A DNA stretch of 47,970 bases. Origin: JBPYFK01 sp051984675 (GTDB lineage: Bacteria; Actinomycetota; Actinomycetes; Mycobacteriales; Pseudonocardiaceae). Positions 40,889 to 47,970 of the stretch are shown in pieces; position 1 is the stretch's first letter, and every line of letters begins with the position of its first letter. The notes under the pieces are model-generated. The model saw only the letters and a list, made by a program, of their open reading frames with translations, did no database searches and was not told where the DNA came from. The DNA is taken from the NCBI GenBank assembly GCA_051984675.1, contig JBPYFK010000106.1, forward strand, positions 1-47,970, given 5' to 3'. Position numbers and translations under genes: made by a program.

Positions 40889-42223
40889 TCAGCTGGCAGC
40901 GGCCACAACCATCGCCAGTCGTTCGGCCGTGACCTGCGCGATCTCCTCGCTGGGCGCCTCCACCATGACCCGTACCAGGGGCTCGGTCCCGGAGGGGCGC
41001 AGCAGCACCCGCCCGCGCTCGCCCAGCTCGGCGTTGGCCGCGCTGAGCGCCTCGGTCACCGAGGCGGCGTTCACCGCAGCCGCCTTGTCCGCTACCCGCA
41101 CGTTCACGAGCACCTGCGGCAGGCGTCGCATCGTCGCGCCCAGCTCGCTCAGCGGCTGACCGGTGGCGACCACCCGGGCCATCAGGCGCAGCGCCGTGAG
41201 CAGGCCGTCACCCGTGGTCGCGTAGCCCGGTAGCACCAGGTGCCCGGACTGCTCGCCACCGAGCGAGAACTCGCCGGCACGCAGCTCCTCCAGGACGTAG
41301 CGGTCGCCCACCGCCGTCGTCCGCACCTTGATGCCGTGCTCCTTCATCGCCAGGTGCAGGCCCAGGTTGCTCATCACCGTGGTGACCAGCGTGTCGTCGG
41401 CGAGTTCGCCGGCCTCGCGCATCGCCAGCGCCAGGATCGCCATTATCTGGTCGCCGTCGACGACCTCGCCGGAAGCGTCCACCGCCAGGCAGCGGTCCGC
41501 GTCCCCGTCGTGCGCGATCCCGAGGTCGGCGCCGTGCTCGACCACGGCGGCCCGCAGGCCCTCCAGGTGAGTGGACCCGACCCCGTCGTTGATGTTGAGC
41601 CCATCCGGTTCGGCATGCAGCGCGATGACCTCTGCGCCCGCGCCCCGGTACGCCTCCGGCGCGGCGACCGACGCGGCGCCGTGGGCGCAGTCGACCACCA
41701 CGCGCAGCCCGTCAAGCTGCTGCGGCGTGGCGACCAGGAGGTGATCCACGTAACGCTGCACCGCGTCCTTGACGTCCCGGACCCGCCCGACCGAGGCGCC
41801 GGTGGGGCGCTCGACGGTCTCTCCGAGCCGGGCGGCGATCTCGTCCTCAACCGTGTCCGGCAGCTTCTGCCCGCCGGCCCCGAACAGCTTGATCCCGTTG
41901 TCCGGCATCGGGTTGTGCGACGCGGAGATCATCACGCCGAGGTCCGCGTTGAGTGCGCTGACCAGGTACGCCACGGCCGGCGTGGGCAGCACCCCCACCC
42001 GCAGGACATCCATGCCCTCCGAGGTGAGGCCGGCGGTCACGGCGGCCTCCAGCATCTCCCCGCTGGCCCGCGGGTCACGGCCGACCAGGGCGACCCGCCG
42101 GTGCGAGGAGTCCCGGTCGTAGAGGACCCGGGCCGCCGCGGCGGCCACTGACAACGCCAGCTCCGGCGTCAGGTCCGCGTTTGCCAGTCCCCGCACTCCG
42201 TCGGTGCCGAACAGCCGAGCCAT
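40889..42223 (-). CDS. glmM: Phosphoglucosamine mutase
   Basis: 444 residues from the ATG at 42223 with GGAG five bases upstream; the open frame extends 37 codons further without similarity. The catalytic phosphoserine is S102 in MISASHNPMPDNG. The metal loop DGDADRC, the sugar loop GGEQSGHLVLPGY and the phosphate loop RPSGTEPLVRVMVEA follow. It converts glucosamine-6-phosphate to glucosamine-1-phosphate. Downstream of rplM-rpsI as in most actinobacteria. Confidence 0.97.
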   Translation of the reverse strand: MARLFGTDGVRGLANADLTPELALSVAAAAARVLYDRDSSHRRVALVGRDPRASGEMLEAAVTAGLTSEGMDVLRVGVLPTPAVAYLVSALNADLGVMISASHNPMPDNGIKLFGAGGQKLPDTVEDEIAARLGETVERPTGASVGRVRDVKDAVQRYVDHLLVATPQQLDGLRVVVDCAHGAASVAAPEAYRGAGAEVIALHAEPDGLNINDGVGSTHLEGLRAAVVEHGADLGIAHDGDADRCLAVDASGEVVDGDQIMAILALAMREAGELADDTLVTTVMSNLGLHLAMKEHGIKVRTTAVGDRYVLEELRAGEFSLGGEQSGHLVLPGYATTGDGLLTALRLMARVVATGQPLSELGATMRRLPQVLVNVRVADKAAAVNAASVTEALSAANAELGERGRVLLRPSGTEPLVRVMVEAPSEEIAQVTAERLAMVVAAAS

Positions 42224-42359
42224 GTGCTCCAGATCCTCCTCGCCACGATGGGACGACTTGAGAAGCGACCGGTCGGCCGCTTGGGTGCCAGCCTCTCGGC
42301 CGTGCCCGTCCAGGAACTGAACCCGGCAGGGCACCGGGCAAGACGAGTGTGGAATACGA

Positions 42360-42410
42360 CTGCGGGAGCAGCCACCTGTCCCCTGCTCGGACGGGCAACT
42401 GCTCCCGCAG
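42360..42410 (-). terminator. Hairpin between rpsI and glmM
   Basis: CTGCGGGAGCAG (42360-42371) is exactly complementary to 42399-42410. The 27-base interior can add a weaker inner stem. It begins 13 bases after the rpsI stop. It may separate ribosomal-protein expression from glmM or partly attenuate it. Confidence 0.65.
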
Positions 42411-42423
42411 CGAAAACCCAGAC

Positions 42424-42927
42424 TCAGCGCTTGCTGTACTGCGGCGCCTTACGAGCCTTCTTCAAGCCGTACTTCTTGCGTTCCTTGGACCTGGAGTCCC
42501 GGGTCAGGAAGCCTGCCTTCTTCAGCGCCGGCCGGTCGTCGAGGTCGTTCTCGCACAGCGCGCGAGCGATCGCCAACCGCAGCGCACCGGCCTGTCCGGA
42601 CGGGCCGCCGCCCTTGAGGTTCGCGGTGATGTTGAAGCTCTCCGCGCGGTCGACGGTCACCAGCGGTTCCTTGACGATCTGCTGGTGCACCTTGTTCGGG
42701 AAGTACTCCTCAAGGCTGCGGCCGTTGAGCTTGAAGCCACCGTTGCCGGGAGCCAGACGCACCCGAACCACGGCTTCCTTGCGCCGGCCGACGGTCTGCA
42801 CTGGCTTACCGCTGGGGACGCTGGGTGTGCTCGGCACACTCGCGACAGTCTCAGCAGTCTCAGGAGCTGGAGTGGTCACGTGCTGTTCCTCGGGTGCCTC
42901 GGTCTGTTCCTCGCGTGGCTCGGTCAC
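42424..42927 (-). CDS. rpsI: 30S ribosomal protein S9
   Basis: 167 residues, longer than E. coli S9 (130). The conserved body begins at VGRRKEAVVRVRL and ends in the tRNA-contacting tail KKYGLKKARKAPQYSKR. An extra acidic, Pro/Thr-rich N-terminal extension of about 45 residues is present, as often in actinobacteria. GTG start overlapping the rplM stop by four bases. Confidence 0.97.
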   Translation of the reverse strand: MTEPREEQTEAPEEQHVTTPAPETAETVASVPSTPSVPSGKPVQTVGRRKEAVVRVRLAPGNGGFKLNGRSLEEYFPNKVHQQIVKEPLVTVDRAESFNITANLKGGGPSGQAGALRLAIARALCENDLDDRPALKKAGFLTRDSRSKERKKYGLKKARKAPQYSKR

Positions 42928-43373
42928 TGGCCCGCCTTCTTGCTCTTCAGTTCGACCGGCTGCGGGTTCTGGGCCTGGTGCGGGTGCTCCGGGCCGGCGT
43001 AGACCTTGAGCTTCTTGCCCATCGCGCGGCCGAGCTTGTTCTTCGGCAGCATGCCCTTGATGGTCTTTTCCAGCAGCCGCTCGGGGCGCTTGTCCAGCAG
43101 CTCACCGAAGGACTGCTTGCGCAGACCGCCCGGGTAGCCGCTGTGCCGGTACGCGAACGCCTGATCCCGCTTGTTACCGGTCAGCGCGACCTTCTCGGCG
43201 TTGACGACGATGACGTAGTCACCGGTGTCGACGTGCGGGGCGTAGGTCGGCTTGTGCTTGCCGCGCAGCAGCGTGGCGGCCTCGGTCGCCAGCCGGCCGA
43301 GCACCAGGTCCTCAGCGTCGATCACATGCCAGGCGCGGGTCACCTCGCCGGGCTTCGGGCTGTACGTGCGCAC
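42924..43373 (-). CDS. rplM: 50S ribosomal protein L13
   Basis: 149 residues from a GTG. Starts RTYSPKPGEVTRAWHVIDAE and contains HVDTGDYVIVVNAEKVALTGNK, RPERLLEKTIKGMLPKNKLG and LKVYAGPEHPHQAQNPQPV, all typical for L13. First gene of rplM-rpsI, with a strong promoter about 140 bases upstream. Confidence 0.98.
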   Translation of the reverse strand: MRTYSPKPGEVTRAWHVIDAEDLVLGRLATEAATLLRGKHKPTYAPHVDTGDYVIVVNAEKVALTGNKRDQAFAYRHSGYPGGLRKQSFGELLDKRPERLLEKTIKGMLPKNKLGRAMGKKLKVYAGPEHPHQAQNPQPVELKSKKAGQ

Positions 43374-43439
43374 GGGTCTACCTCGTCGTCGTTCGCGTCA
43401 GATATTGGTGCGGGTCGTACCGACCTTGCTCCCCCATAC

Positions 43440-43466
43440 TTACTGAGATCACCTTTACCGAGATCA
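43440..43466. promoter_or_regulatory. Direct repeats in the rplM leader
   Basis: TTACTGAGATCA (43440-43451) and TTACCGAGATCA (43455-43466) are 15 bases apart; ATCTCAGTG follows. They lie between promoter and start of rplM, so they could form a leader structure or a protein-binding site. Confidence 0.4.
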
Positions 43467-43509
43467 TCTCAGTGAAGCGGCGGTCATACACTCCGCACAA
43501 CAACGGATG

Positions 43510-43539
43510 AGCGTACTCGGTGGTCGAAAGGACGGTCAA
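43510..43539 (-). promoter_or_regulatory. rplM-rpsI promoter
   Basis: TTGACC (43534-43539), an 18-base spacer and TACGCT (43510-43515) on the minus strand, with a leader of about 130 bases to the rplM GTG. Confidence 0.55.
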
Positions 43540-43640
43540 AGCGGGTCCCCACTGAGACCACCCGAAAACCACCGTCGTCAAGAGTAGCCGGTCCGCGATG
43601 TTGCTCCGCCGGCACCCCGGGCCGCCCACGCGCGCAACAG

Positions 43641-43677
43641 CAACGACCCCGGAGGTCTGCTGCCTCCGGGGTCGTTG
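43641..43677 (-). terminator. Terminator after esxT
   Basis: A perfect 15-pair stem (43641-43655 with 43663-43677) and a 7-base loop, about 70 bases after the esxT stop. It separates the ESX genes from the ribosomal operon. The remainder of the 43374-43749 gap holds the rplM promoter and leader repeats; no gene is seen there. Confidence 0.9.
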
Positions 43678-43749
43678 TAAGCCCTGTTCACGGGCGGGCG
43701 GGCGCCCGCTAGCGGGTCAACTCAGGCGGCTCGACGCCTGGCAGCGCCC

Positions 43750-44040
43750 TCAGCCACCGAAGCGGCCAGCGTTGCGGCGCTCACCCTGCTGGTAGGACTC
43801 GTTCGCGGTCCGCACCGCCACGCCGATCTTGGCGCAGATCTCGTGCAGGTTCTGCGCCGCCTTGTTCCACTCCTGTTGGGCGTGGAAGTACTCCTCCTTG
43901 GCCTGACCGTCCCACGTCTCGATCAGCGGGCGGAGGAAGCCCTCCAGGTCGTGCAGCTCCTGCTGGATCTTGCTGGACGTCTGGTTGAGGTGCCCCGCGG
44001 CGGCGTCCAGCTCGCCGAAGTTGACCTTGATCTCACCCAT
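43750..44040 (-). CDS. esxT: WXG100 protein, EsxT-like
   Basis: 96 residues, helical hairpin with W43-D-G45 at the turn and the type VII export motif Y83-x3-E87 (YQQGE) near the C-terminus. The tail NAGRFGG is short and flexible. Directly downstream of the EsxU-like gene and upstream of rplM, as esxT in M. tuberculosis ESX-4. Such proteins are secreted as pairs through the EccC ATPase channel. Confidence 0.92.
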   Translation of the reverse strand: MGEIKVNFGELDAAAGHLNQTSSKIQQELHDLEGFLRPLIETWDGQAKEEYFHAQQEWNKAAQNLHEICAKIGVAVRTANESYQQGERRNAGRFGG

Positions 44041-44100
44041 TGTTGTCGTGTCCTTCCCCTCAGGTCGATCGTCAGAAGATTGGTGGTGTTCGAGATGCCC

Positions 44101-44147
44101 AGTTACCTGGCCCAGTCAGTTACCTGGCCCAGTCAGCTGGCCCGGTC
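44101..44147. repeat. Tandem 17-base repeats between esxU and esxT
   Basis: AGTTACCTGGCCCAGTC occurs twice in direct succession (44101-44134), followed by a degenerate third copy lacking four bases (44135-44147). The array fills the gap between the esxU stop and the esxT leader. It may have arisen by slippage. Confidence 0.8.
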
Positions 44148-44155
44148 GCGGTGGC

Positions 44156-44470
44156 TCACTCGCCGCCCAGGACGCTCTGGATCTTCGAGAGGTTCTCGTG
44201 GTGCTCCTGCTCACGCTGGACGTAGTCCTTACCGGAGGCCTGCACGTTCGTCCCGATCTCGCCGAGCTTGTCGGTGATGGTCTTGGCGTTCTGCCGGAAC
44301 TGCTCCATCAGCCGCTGGAACGCCGTCGACGCCTGGCCCTTCCACACGCCGGCCAGCGGAGCGATCTGGCTGTCGAGCTGCCGAACCGCGGAGTCCACGT
44401 TGTTGCGAACCTCGTCAATCTGATGGGCAGCCTTCGCCATCAGGTCCGCGTCGGTACCGAATCCGCTCAT
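44156..44470 (-). CDS. esxU: WXG100 protein, EsxU-like
   Basis: 104 residues. W43-K-G45 at the hairpin turn and Y83-x3-E87 (YVQRE) as export signal are at exactly the same positions as in the EsxT-like partner, fitting a heterodimer. Upstream partner gene of esxT in the order known from ESX-4. It follows the Hsp70-like gene on the same strand after about 225 bases. Confidence 0.92.
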   Translation of the reverse strand: MSGFGTDADLMAKAAHQIDEVRNNVDSAVRQLDSQIAPLAGVWKGQASTAFQRLMEQFRQNAKTITDKLGEIGTNVQASGKDYVQREQEHHENLSKIQSVLGGE

Positions 44471-44695
44471 CTCGGGTTGACCCCCTTCGTCGTAGCCCCG
44501 TCGTGGTTAAGCGCGGTCACAATCTAGCGCTGCGCTTGTGCGAACCCGACATTGCCATGAGTGGCGTGATCTGTCCCTGTTTTCCGGGAAAGCCGTTGCG
44601 GGTGTAAACAGCGCCGCGCGGCAGCGCAGGTCAGCAACCATTCGCAGGTGCGAAAAGAATGGCCCACGCGCGTGTTTCCGGTAGCGCGTGCGTTC

Positions 44696-46717
44696 TCAAC
44701 GGATGACGAGACTGGCGACGATCTGCTGGCAGGACTGGGTGACGGTGGTTCGGGCGGCCGGATCGTACTGGCACCCGACGAACACCCGCTTCTGTCCTTT
44801 GTGGATGGCGTACCAGTCCACCGGCCCGTTGGGCTGCTGCTCGCGGTAATACACGAGCCGCTCCTTGCCGGCGAAGCTGGCGTTGCCGTTGAACCCGGTG
44901 AACGGCTGTCCGGCTTTGGCGCGCTGGTCGAACTCCTGGTGCAGCTCGTCGATGGCACGCTGGCGGTTCGCGTCCGCGTCGTAGTCCAACGTGCCCTCCT
45001 GGACCGCGATCCGCCCGTTGAGCGGCGCTGGCGCGCTGATCAGCGTCTGCCACTGCTTGGGGTCGCCACCACTCTGACGCCAGTCCGCGGGGTAGTCGAA
45101 GCTGTAGTCGTACTGCGCGATATGGCGCGGAACGGCCTGCGCCGCAGCGGGGACGCTGCCGGGCGCGTTGTCCCCAGGACTGTTGCCGTCGGTGAGCATC
45201 AGGGCGATCACGAGCCCCGCCAGTGCGACAGCCCCGACGCCAGCCGTGAGCCTCCACTGCTTCCGCGCTCGACGGGTCAGGGCACTCAGGGTCCGCCGGG
45301 TCGGATCGCTGCCGCCGATGACGATCGTCGACGCGCGGCTGAGCGAGTCGTCATCCTGCGCGGCCGGCGTGGGCACCGGCGTGCGCACCGGCGTCAGCGC
45401 CGGTCCGGCCAGCGGCCGACCGGGCGGCCCCAGCCCCGGCCCGGAGCCCGGGCCGGGCGCAGCGGCCCCTGGCCCGGAGACGGGCATGCCGATCAGGCCG
45501 GCTGTGGCCGGCACCGGCACGCCGGAGCGCGGCCCTGCCGGGGTGGGCGTGCGGCCCGGCTGCGCCGGGACGCCGGCCCATCCCCCGGGGACGGCCGCGC
45601 CCACGGAGCGCTCGACGTCCAGGCGGGCCGCGCGCAGGGCCCCGCGCGCCACCACCGTTTCCGGCTGGTCCAGTGTCGTGGGCACCACGCCCAACCGCTC
45701 GTGAATCAGCCGCGACACCAGCGGAATCCGGCTCGATCCGCCCACCAGGAACACACCGGTGAGCTGCGGGCGAGGCACCCCGCCCTCGCGCAGCACCACG
45801 GAGACGAGGTCGACCGCACGCGACAGAGACGCACCCACGAGCCGTTCGAGGTTGGTCCGGGTGACGTGCGCGTCGGAGAACGGGGGCGGCATCGGCACAT
45901 CGGTGTAGGCGTGGCGGGACAGCGTCTCTTTCGCACCCCGAACGTCCTGGCGCAGCATCCGCCGTCGGCGACGGTCGGCCATGTCCCGGCCGGCGACCAG
46001 CCGGTACCACGCATCCGGGTCCGTGCGGGACACGATCCCGCCCACGTGGTCGAGCAACGCCTGGTCGATGTCGGCGCCGCCGAAGTTCGGGTCGCCGTGC
46101 GTGGCCAGGGTCTGGAAACCGCCGCCCTGCTTGCGCACCACGCTGGCGTCGATCGTCCCGCCACCCATGTCGAGCACCGCCAGTGCGGCACCCTCGGGAA
46201 AGCCGTGCGAGGCGGAATGGAACATCGCCGCCGCCACTGGTTCGGGCACGAGCACCAGTTCGCGCGCCAAGCCGCTGGCCGCTTGCCGGAGCTGCTGCGT
46301 GCGGGGCACGCCCCAATCCGCCGGGTGTGTCAGCACCAGCTGGTCGACGCTCGCGCCGCCGGCGTACCGGCGTGCCTCGCCCACCACACGTTGCAGGACC
46401 GCCCGAATCACCTCGACGACGGTGAGCACGGTGCTGCCGAGCAGCAGTTCTCCTTCGTCGATCCGCCGTTTCGGGTGCGGTTCGAACCGGGACGGATCGA
46501 CGGCGGCCTGACGTTCGGCCTCATGCCCGACGAACAGCGTGCCGTCGGGTGCGGCGAAAACCGCCGACGGCACGATCGGCTGGCCGTCGATCACGACGAC
46601 CTGGGGTTCCGGGTCGGTGGCCTGGCCGGCTTGGCCTGCCTTGCCGTCGGCGGCGTCCAGCGACACGACCGTACAGGTGCTCGACGTGCCGAAGTCGACC
46701 GAGACGCGCAGGGTCAC
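44696..46717 (-). CDS. Hsp70-like ATPase fused to Rv3446c-type type VII secretion domain
   Basis: 673 residues from the GTG at 46717 with AAGGAG six bases upstream. Residues 1-370 form an actin/Hsp70 ATPase: phosphate-1 VDFGTSSTC (7-15), phosphate-2 VLDMGGGTID (181-190), adenosine loop VFLVGGSSRIP (322-332). A Pro/Gly-rich linker (about 375-455) leads to one membrane helix (about 490-508). The outer domain (about 535-673) carries the DYPADWRQSGGD segment and two Cys (C649, C663), matching the C-terminal domain of Rv3446c. No substrate-binding Hsp70 domain exists. Probably an ESX-4 accessory linking ATP to the cell exterior (inference). Confidence 0.85.
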   Translation of the reverse strand: MTLRVSVDFGTSSTCTVVSLDAADGKAGQAGQATDPEPQVVVIDGQPIVPSAVFAAPDGTLFVGHEAERQAAVDPSRFEPHPKRRIDEGELLLGSTVLTVVEVIRAVLQRVVGEARRYAGGASVDQLVLTHPADWGVPRTQQLRQAASGLARELVLVPEPVAAAMFHSASHGFPEGAALAVLDMGGGTIDASVVRKQGGGFQTLATHGDPNFGGADIDQALLDHVGGIVSRTDPDAWYRLVAGRDMADRRRRRMLRQDVRGAKETLSRHAYTDVPMPPPFSDAHVTRTNLERLVGASLSRAVDLVSVVLREGGVPRPQLTGVFLVGGSSRIPLVSRLIHERLGVVPTTLDQPETVVARGALRAARLDVERSVGAAVPGGWAGVPAQPGRTPTPAGPRSGVPVPATAGLIGMPVSGPGAAAPGPGSGPGLGPPGRPLAGPALTPVRTPVPTPAAQDDDSLSRASTIVIGGSDPTRRTLSALTRRARKQWRLTAGVGAVALAGLVIALMLTDGNSPGDNAPGSVPAAAQAVPRHIAQYDYSFDYPADWRQSGGDPKQWQTLISAPAPLNGRIAVQEGTLDYDADANRQRAIDELHQEFDQRAKAGQPFTGFNGNASFAGKERLVYYREQQPNGPVDWYAIHKGQKRVFVGCQYDPAARTTVTQSCQQIVASLVIR

Positions 46718-46723
46718 GCACAA

Positions 46724-47048
46724 CTCCTTCGCCGTCCTTCACCGTGCTTCGAGTGCTCGCCCCTGGAACAGCGACGCCGAACCTCGGCCGACTCCCCATT
46801 GCGCGTGGCACTCTCGGCCCGCTATGGGTGAGCCTAGAGGTCCCCCGGGCTGGGGCTACAGCCGTATGGCGAATAACTCCGATTCAGCGTAGGGATGATC
46901 ACTAAGTACGACAGGCCCGCAGCGTAGTCCGATCGGGTTGAATGATCCGGCGAAAAACACCACACCTTCGAGTGATCTTTGCCAGATCACTCCTCGATTT
47001 CGCATCACCGGGAATGGATTCGTTCGCAGTGCGAGCAACACAGGTCGT
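46724..47048. other. Gap between espG-like and Hsp70-like genes
   Basis: About 325 bases. It holds the terminator hairpin at 46970-46992 and the leader of the Hsp70-like gene. Overlapping ORFs here show no domain and no convincing start. Confidence 0.6.
46970..46992 (-). terminator. Terminator after the EspG-like gene
   Basis: GAGTGATCT (46970-46978) and AGATCACTC (46984-46992) pair perfectly over a 5-base loop, 57 bases past the EspG stop. Confidence 0.6.
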
Positions 47049-47912
47049 TCATCGTGAACGCACGTCGTTCACCCGGCTTCGCAAGGCGGCGCGCAACTCC
47101 AGGGTGTCGATCGGAGCGAGCACGAGTTCGGTTCCCGCACCTGCCCGGTACCGCTCGGCAATCCCGTAGCGGCCGTCCGGTTCGAAGGCGTCGAACCACT
47201 TGAGCACCTTCGACCGGTGACGCATGCCCATCGGGTCACGGCGGTTCGCGGTGAACTGCCCGTCCCGGAAGTGCGGTGCGTCCACCAGCTCACGGAACTG
47301 CTCCGCGTAGTGCTGGCCATTGGCGCGCCATCCGCTCCGTGAACCGGGACCGGACTCCGACGGGCCCTGGTCGGAGTAATCGCCGTCGGAGGTCCTGGCG
47401 GAGTCGGAGTTCGCGGTGGCCTGCGCGAGGTCGCTCACACCGACCACGAGTCTGGGCTGCCGTCCTGGCCGCACCGGGGGCATTCCCTGCAACGCCGCAT
47501 CCCAGATCGCGGTGTTCTCGTGCACCGAGATATGCAGGTCGCCGCCGTAACTGTCGAATTCCCCCGGTTCCTGTATGACCAGAATCGCCGCGCGGTCGAA
47601 CGCGATCGACATCAACCGCACCGGGGAGGGATGGACGTCGTCCGGCATCCACAGTCCCTCGATCCACAGCCCTGGCCTGGCGATCTGAGCGAGCACGAGG
47701 GCAAAACCCGGTTCGAGCGTCTCGCCGTTCAGCAAGCCGGCCGCTTGCAGTTCAGGCATCAACCGCTGCTTGACCACGGCCCGTTCCCCGACTGTCTCAC
47801 CGTACGAGGACACCGCGATCGGGAACGGGTACTCGCCGTGCCGGGCGATCTCCCAGCACAGGTCGAATTGCAGCGCAGTGAGCTGCCAGCGGCCGGACGA
47901 CACGGCCCACAC
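47049..47912 (-). CDS. EspG-family ESX secretion-associated chaperone
   Basis: 287 residues from the GTG at 47912; a GTG three codons later is possible, and the frame stays open to the window edge. The N-terminus WQLTALQFDLCWEIARHGEY with PFPIAVSSYGETVGER is the EspG signature, and the C-terminal RRDPMGMRHRSKVLKWFDAFEPDGRYGI segment is also typical. A low-complexity Ser/Asp insert occupies about 170-195. EspG proteins hold PE/PPE substrates in ESX-1/3/5. ESX-4 of M. tuberculosis has none, so the presence here with no PE/PPE gene in view is notable. Confidence 0.85.
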   Translation of the reverse strand: MWAVSSGRWQLTALQFDLCWEIARHGEYPFPIAVSSYGETVGERAVVKQRLMPELQAAGLLNGETLEPGFALVLAQIARPGLWIEGLWMPDDVHPSPVRLMSIAFDRAAILVIQEPGEFDSYGGDLHISVHENTAIWDAALQGMPPVRPGRQPRLVVGVSDLAQATANSDSARTSDGDYSDQGPSESGPGSRSGWRANGQHYAEQFRELVDAPHFRDGQFTANRRDPMGMRHRSKVLKWFDAFEPDGRYGIAERYRAGAGTELVLAPIDTLELRAALRSRVNDVRSR

Positions 47913-47970
47913 CCCCGTGTCTGCTGTTGTTATTCGTAGACCTTCGCTGTAGGCGTCGCCATCCCCAGAA

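Overview
The window is about 48 kb of high-GC, densely coding actinobacterial chromosome. The gene order shbA - bldM - whiD - groEL - groES - tsaD - rimI - tsaB ... tsaE - alr - nnr - glmS - glmM - rpsI - rplM - esxT - esxU - Rv3446c-like is the conserved arrangement of Streptomyces, Mycobacterium and relatives. Sporulation-type regulators (BldM, WhiD), a GroEL1-type chaperonin with a His-rich tail and ESX-4-like genes together suggest a filamentous member of the Pseudonocardiaceae. That family assignment is inference.

Layout. (1) 0-5.5 kb: start of the sigma factor ShbA (cut by the window edge), a BldM-like regulator, a MerR-type regulator with a degenerate cobalamin-binding domain, WhiD/WhiB3, and groES-groEL under a CIRCE operator. 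(2) 5.7-8.7 kb: a YdcF-like membrane protein and tsaD-rimI-tsaB. (3) 8.7-29.8 kb: a catabolic island lying between tsaB and tsaE, which are neighbours in M. tuberculosis. It carries hyi-glxR-gcl-glxK and allB-alc on the minus strand. On the plus strand are a thiamine-binding protein, an HTH regulator, uraD-uraH-uricase and an NCS2 permease. Further right are malate synthase with a CitE-like aldolase, an IclR regulator and two secreted phosphoesterases. Remnants of VapC, HigA and an SDR sit between these blocks. (4) 29.9-34.3 kb: tsaE, an alpha/beta hydrolase, alr and nnr, overlapping or closely spaced. (5) 34.4-43.4 kb: glmS, glmM, rpsI and rplM, with a type VII secretion-like module and two tiny membrane-protein genes between glmS and glmM. 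(6) 43.7-47.9 kb: an ESX-4-like cluster of two WXG100 genes, an Hsp70-like/Rv3446c protein and an EspG-type chaperone.

Metabolic logic. Urate is imported, oxidised (uricase), hydrolysed (UraH) and decarboxylated (UraD) to allantoin. AllB and Alc take allantoin to ureidoglycolate. Glyoxylate then enters either malate (AceB) or glycerate 2-phosphate (Gcl, Hyi, GlxR, GlxK). No ureidoglycolate lyase is recognisable.

Most interesting signals. A three-way-junction RNA-like element lies between gcl and glxK. An operator TTCAACA-N3-TGTTGAA is shared by the allantoin and urate promoters. Gcl carries Glu where E. coli Gcl has its hallmark Val. Several proteins have lost signature residues: BldM its phospho-Asp, the MerR protein its B12 ligands, a hydrolase its Ser nucleophile. 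A large Ala/Pro-rich WXG protein with an internal beta-repeat may belong to a type VII secretion system.
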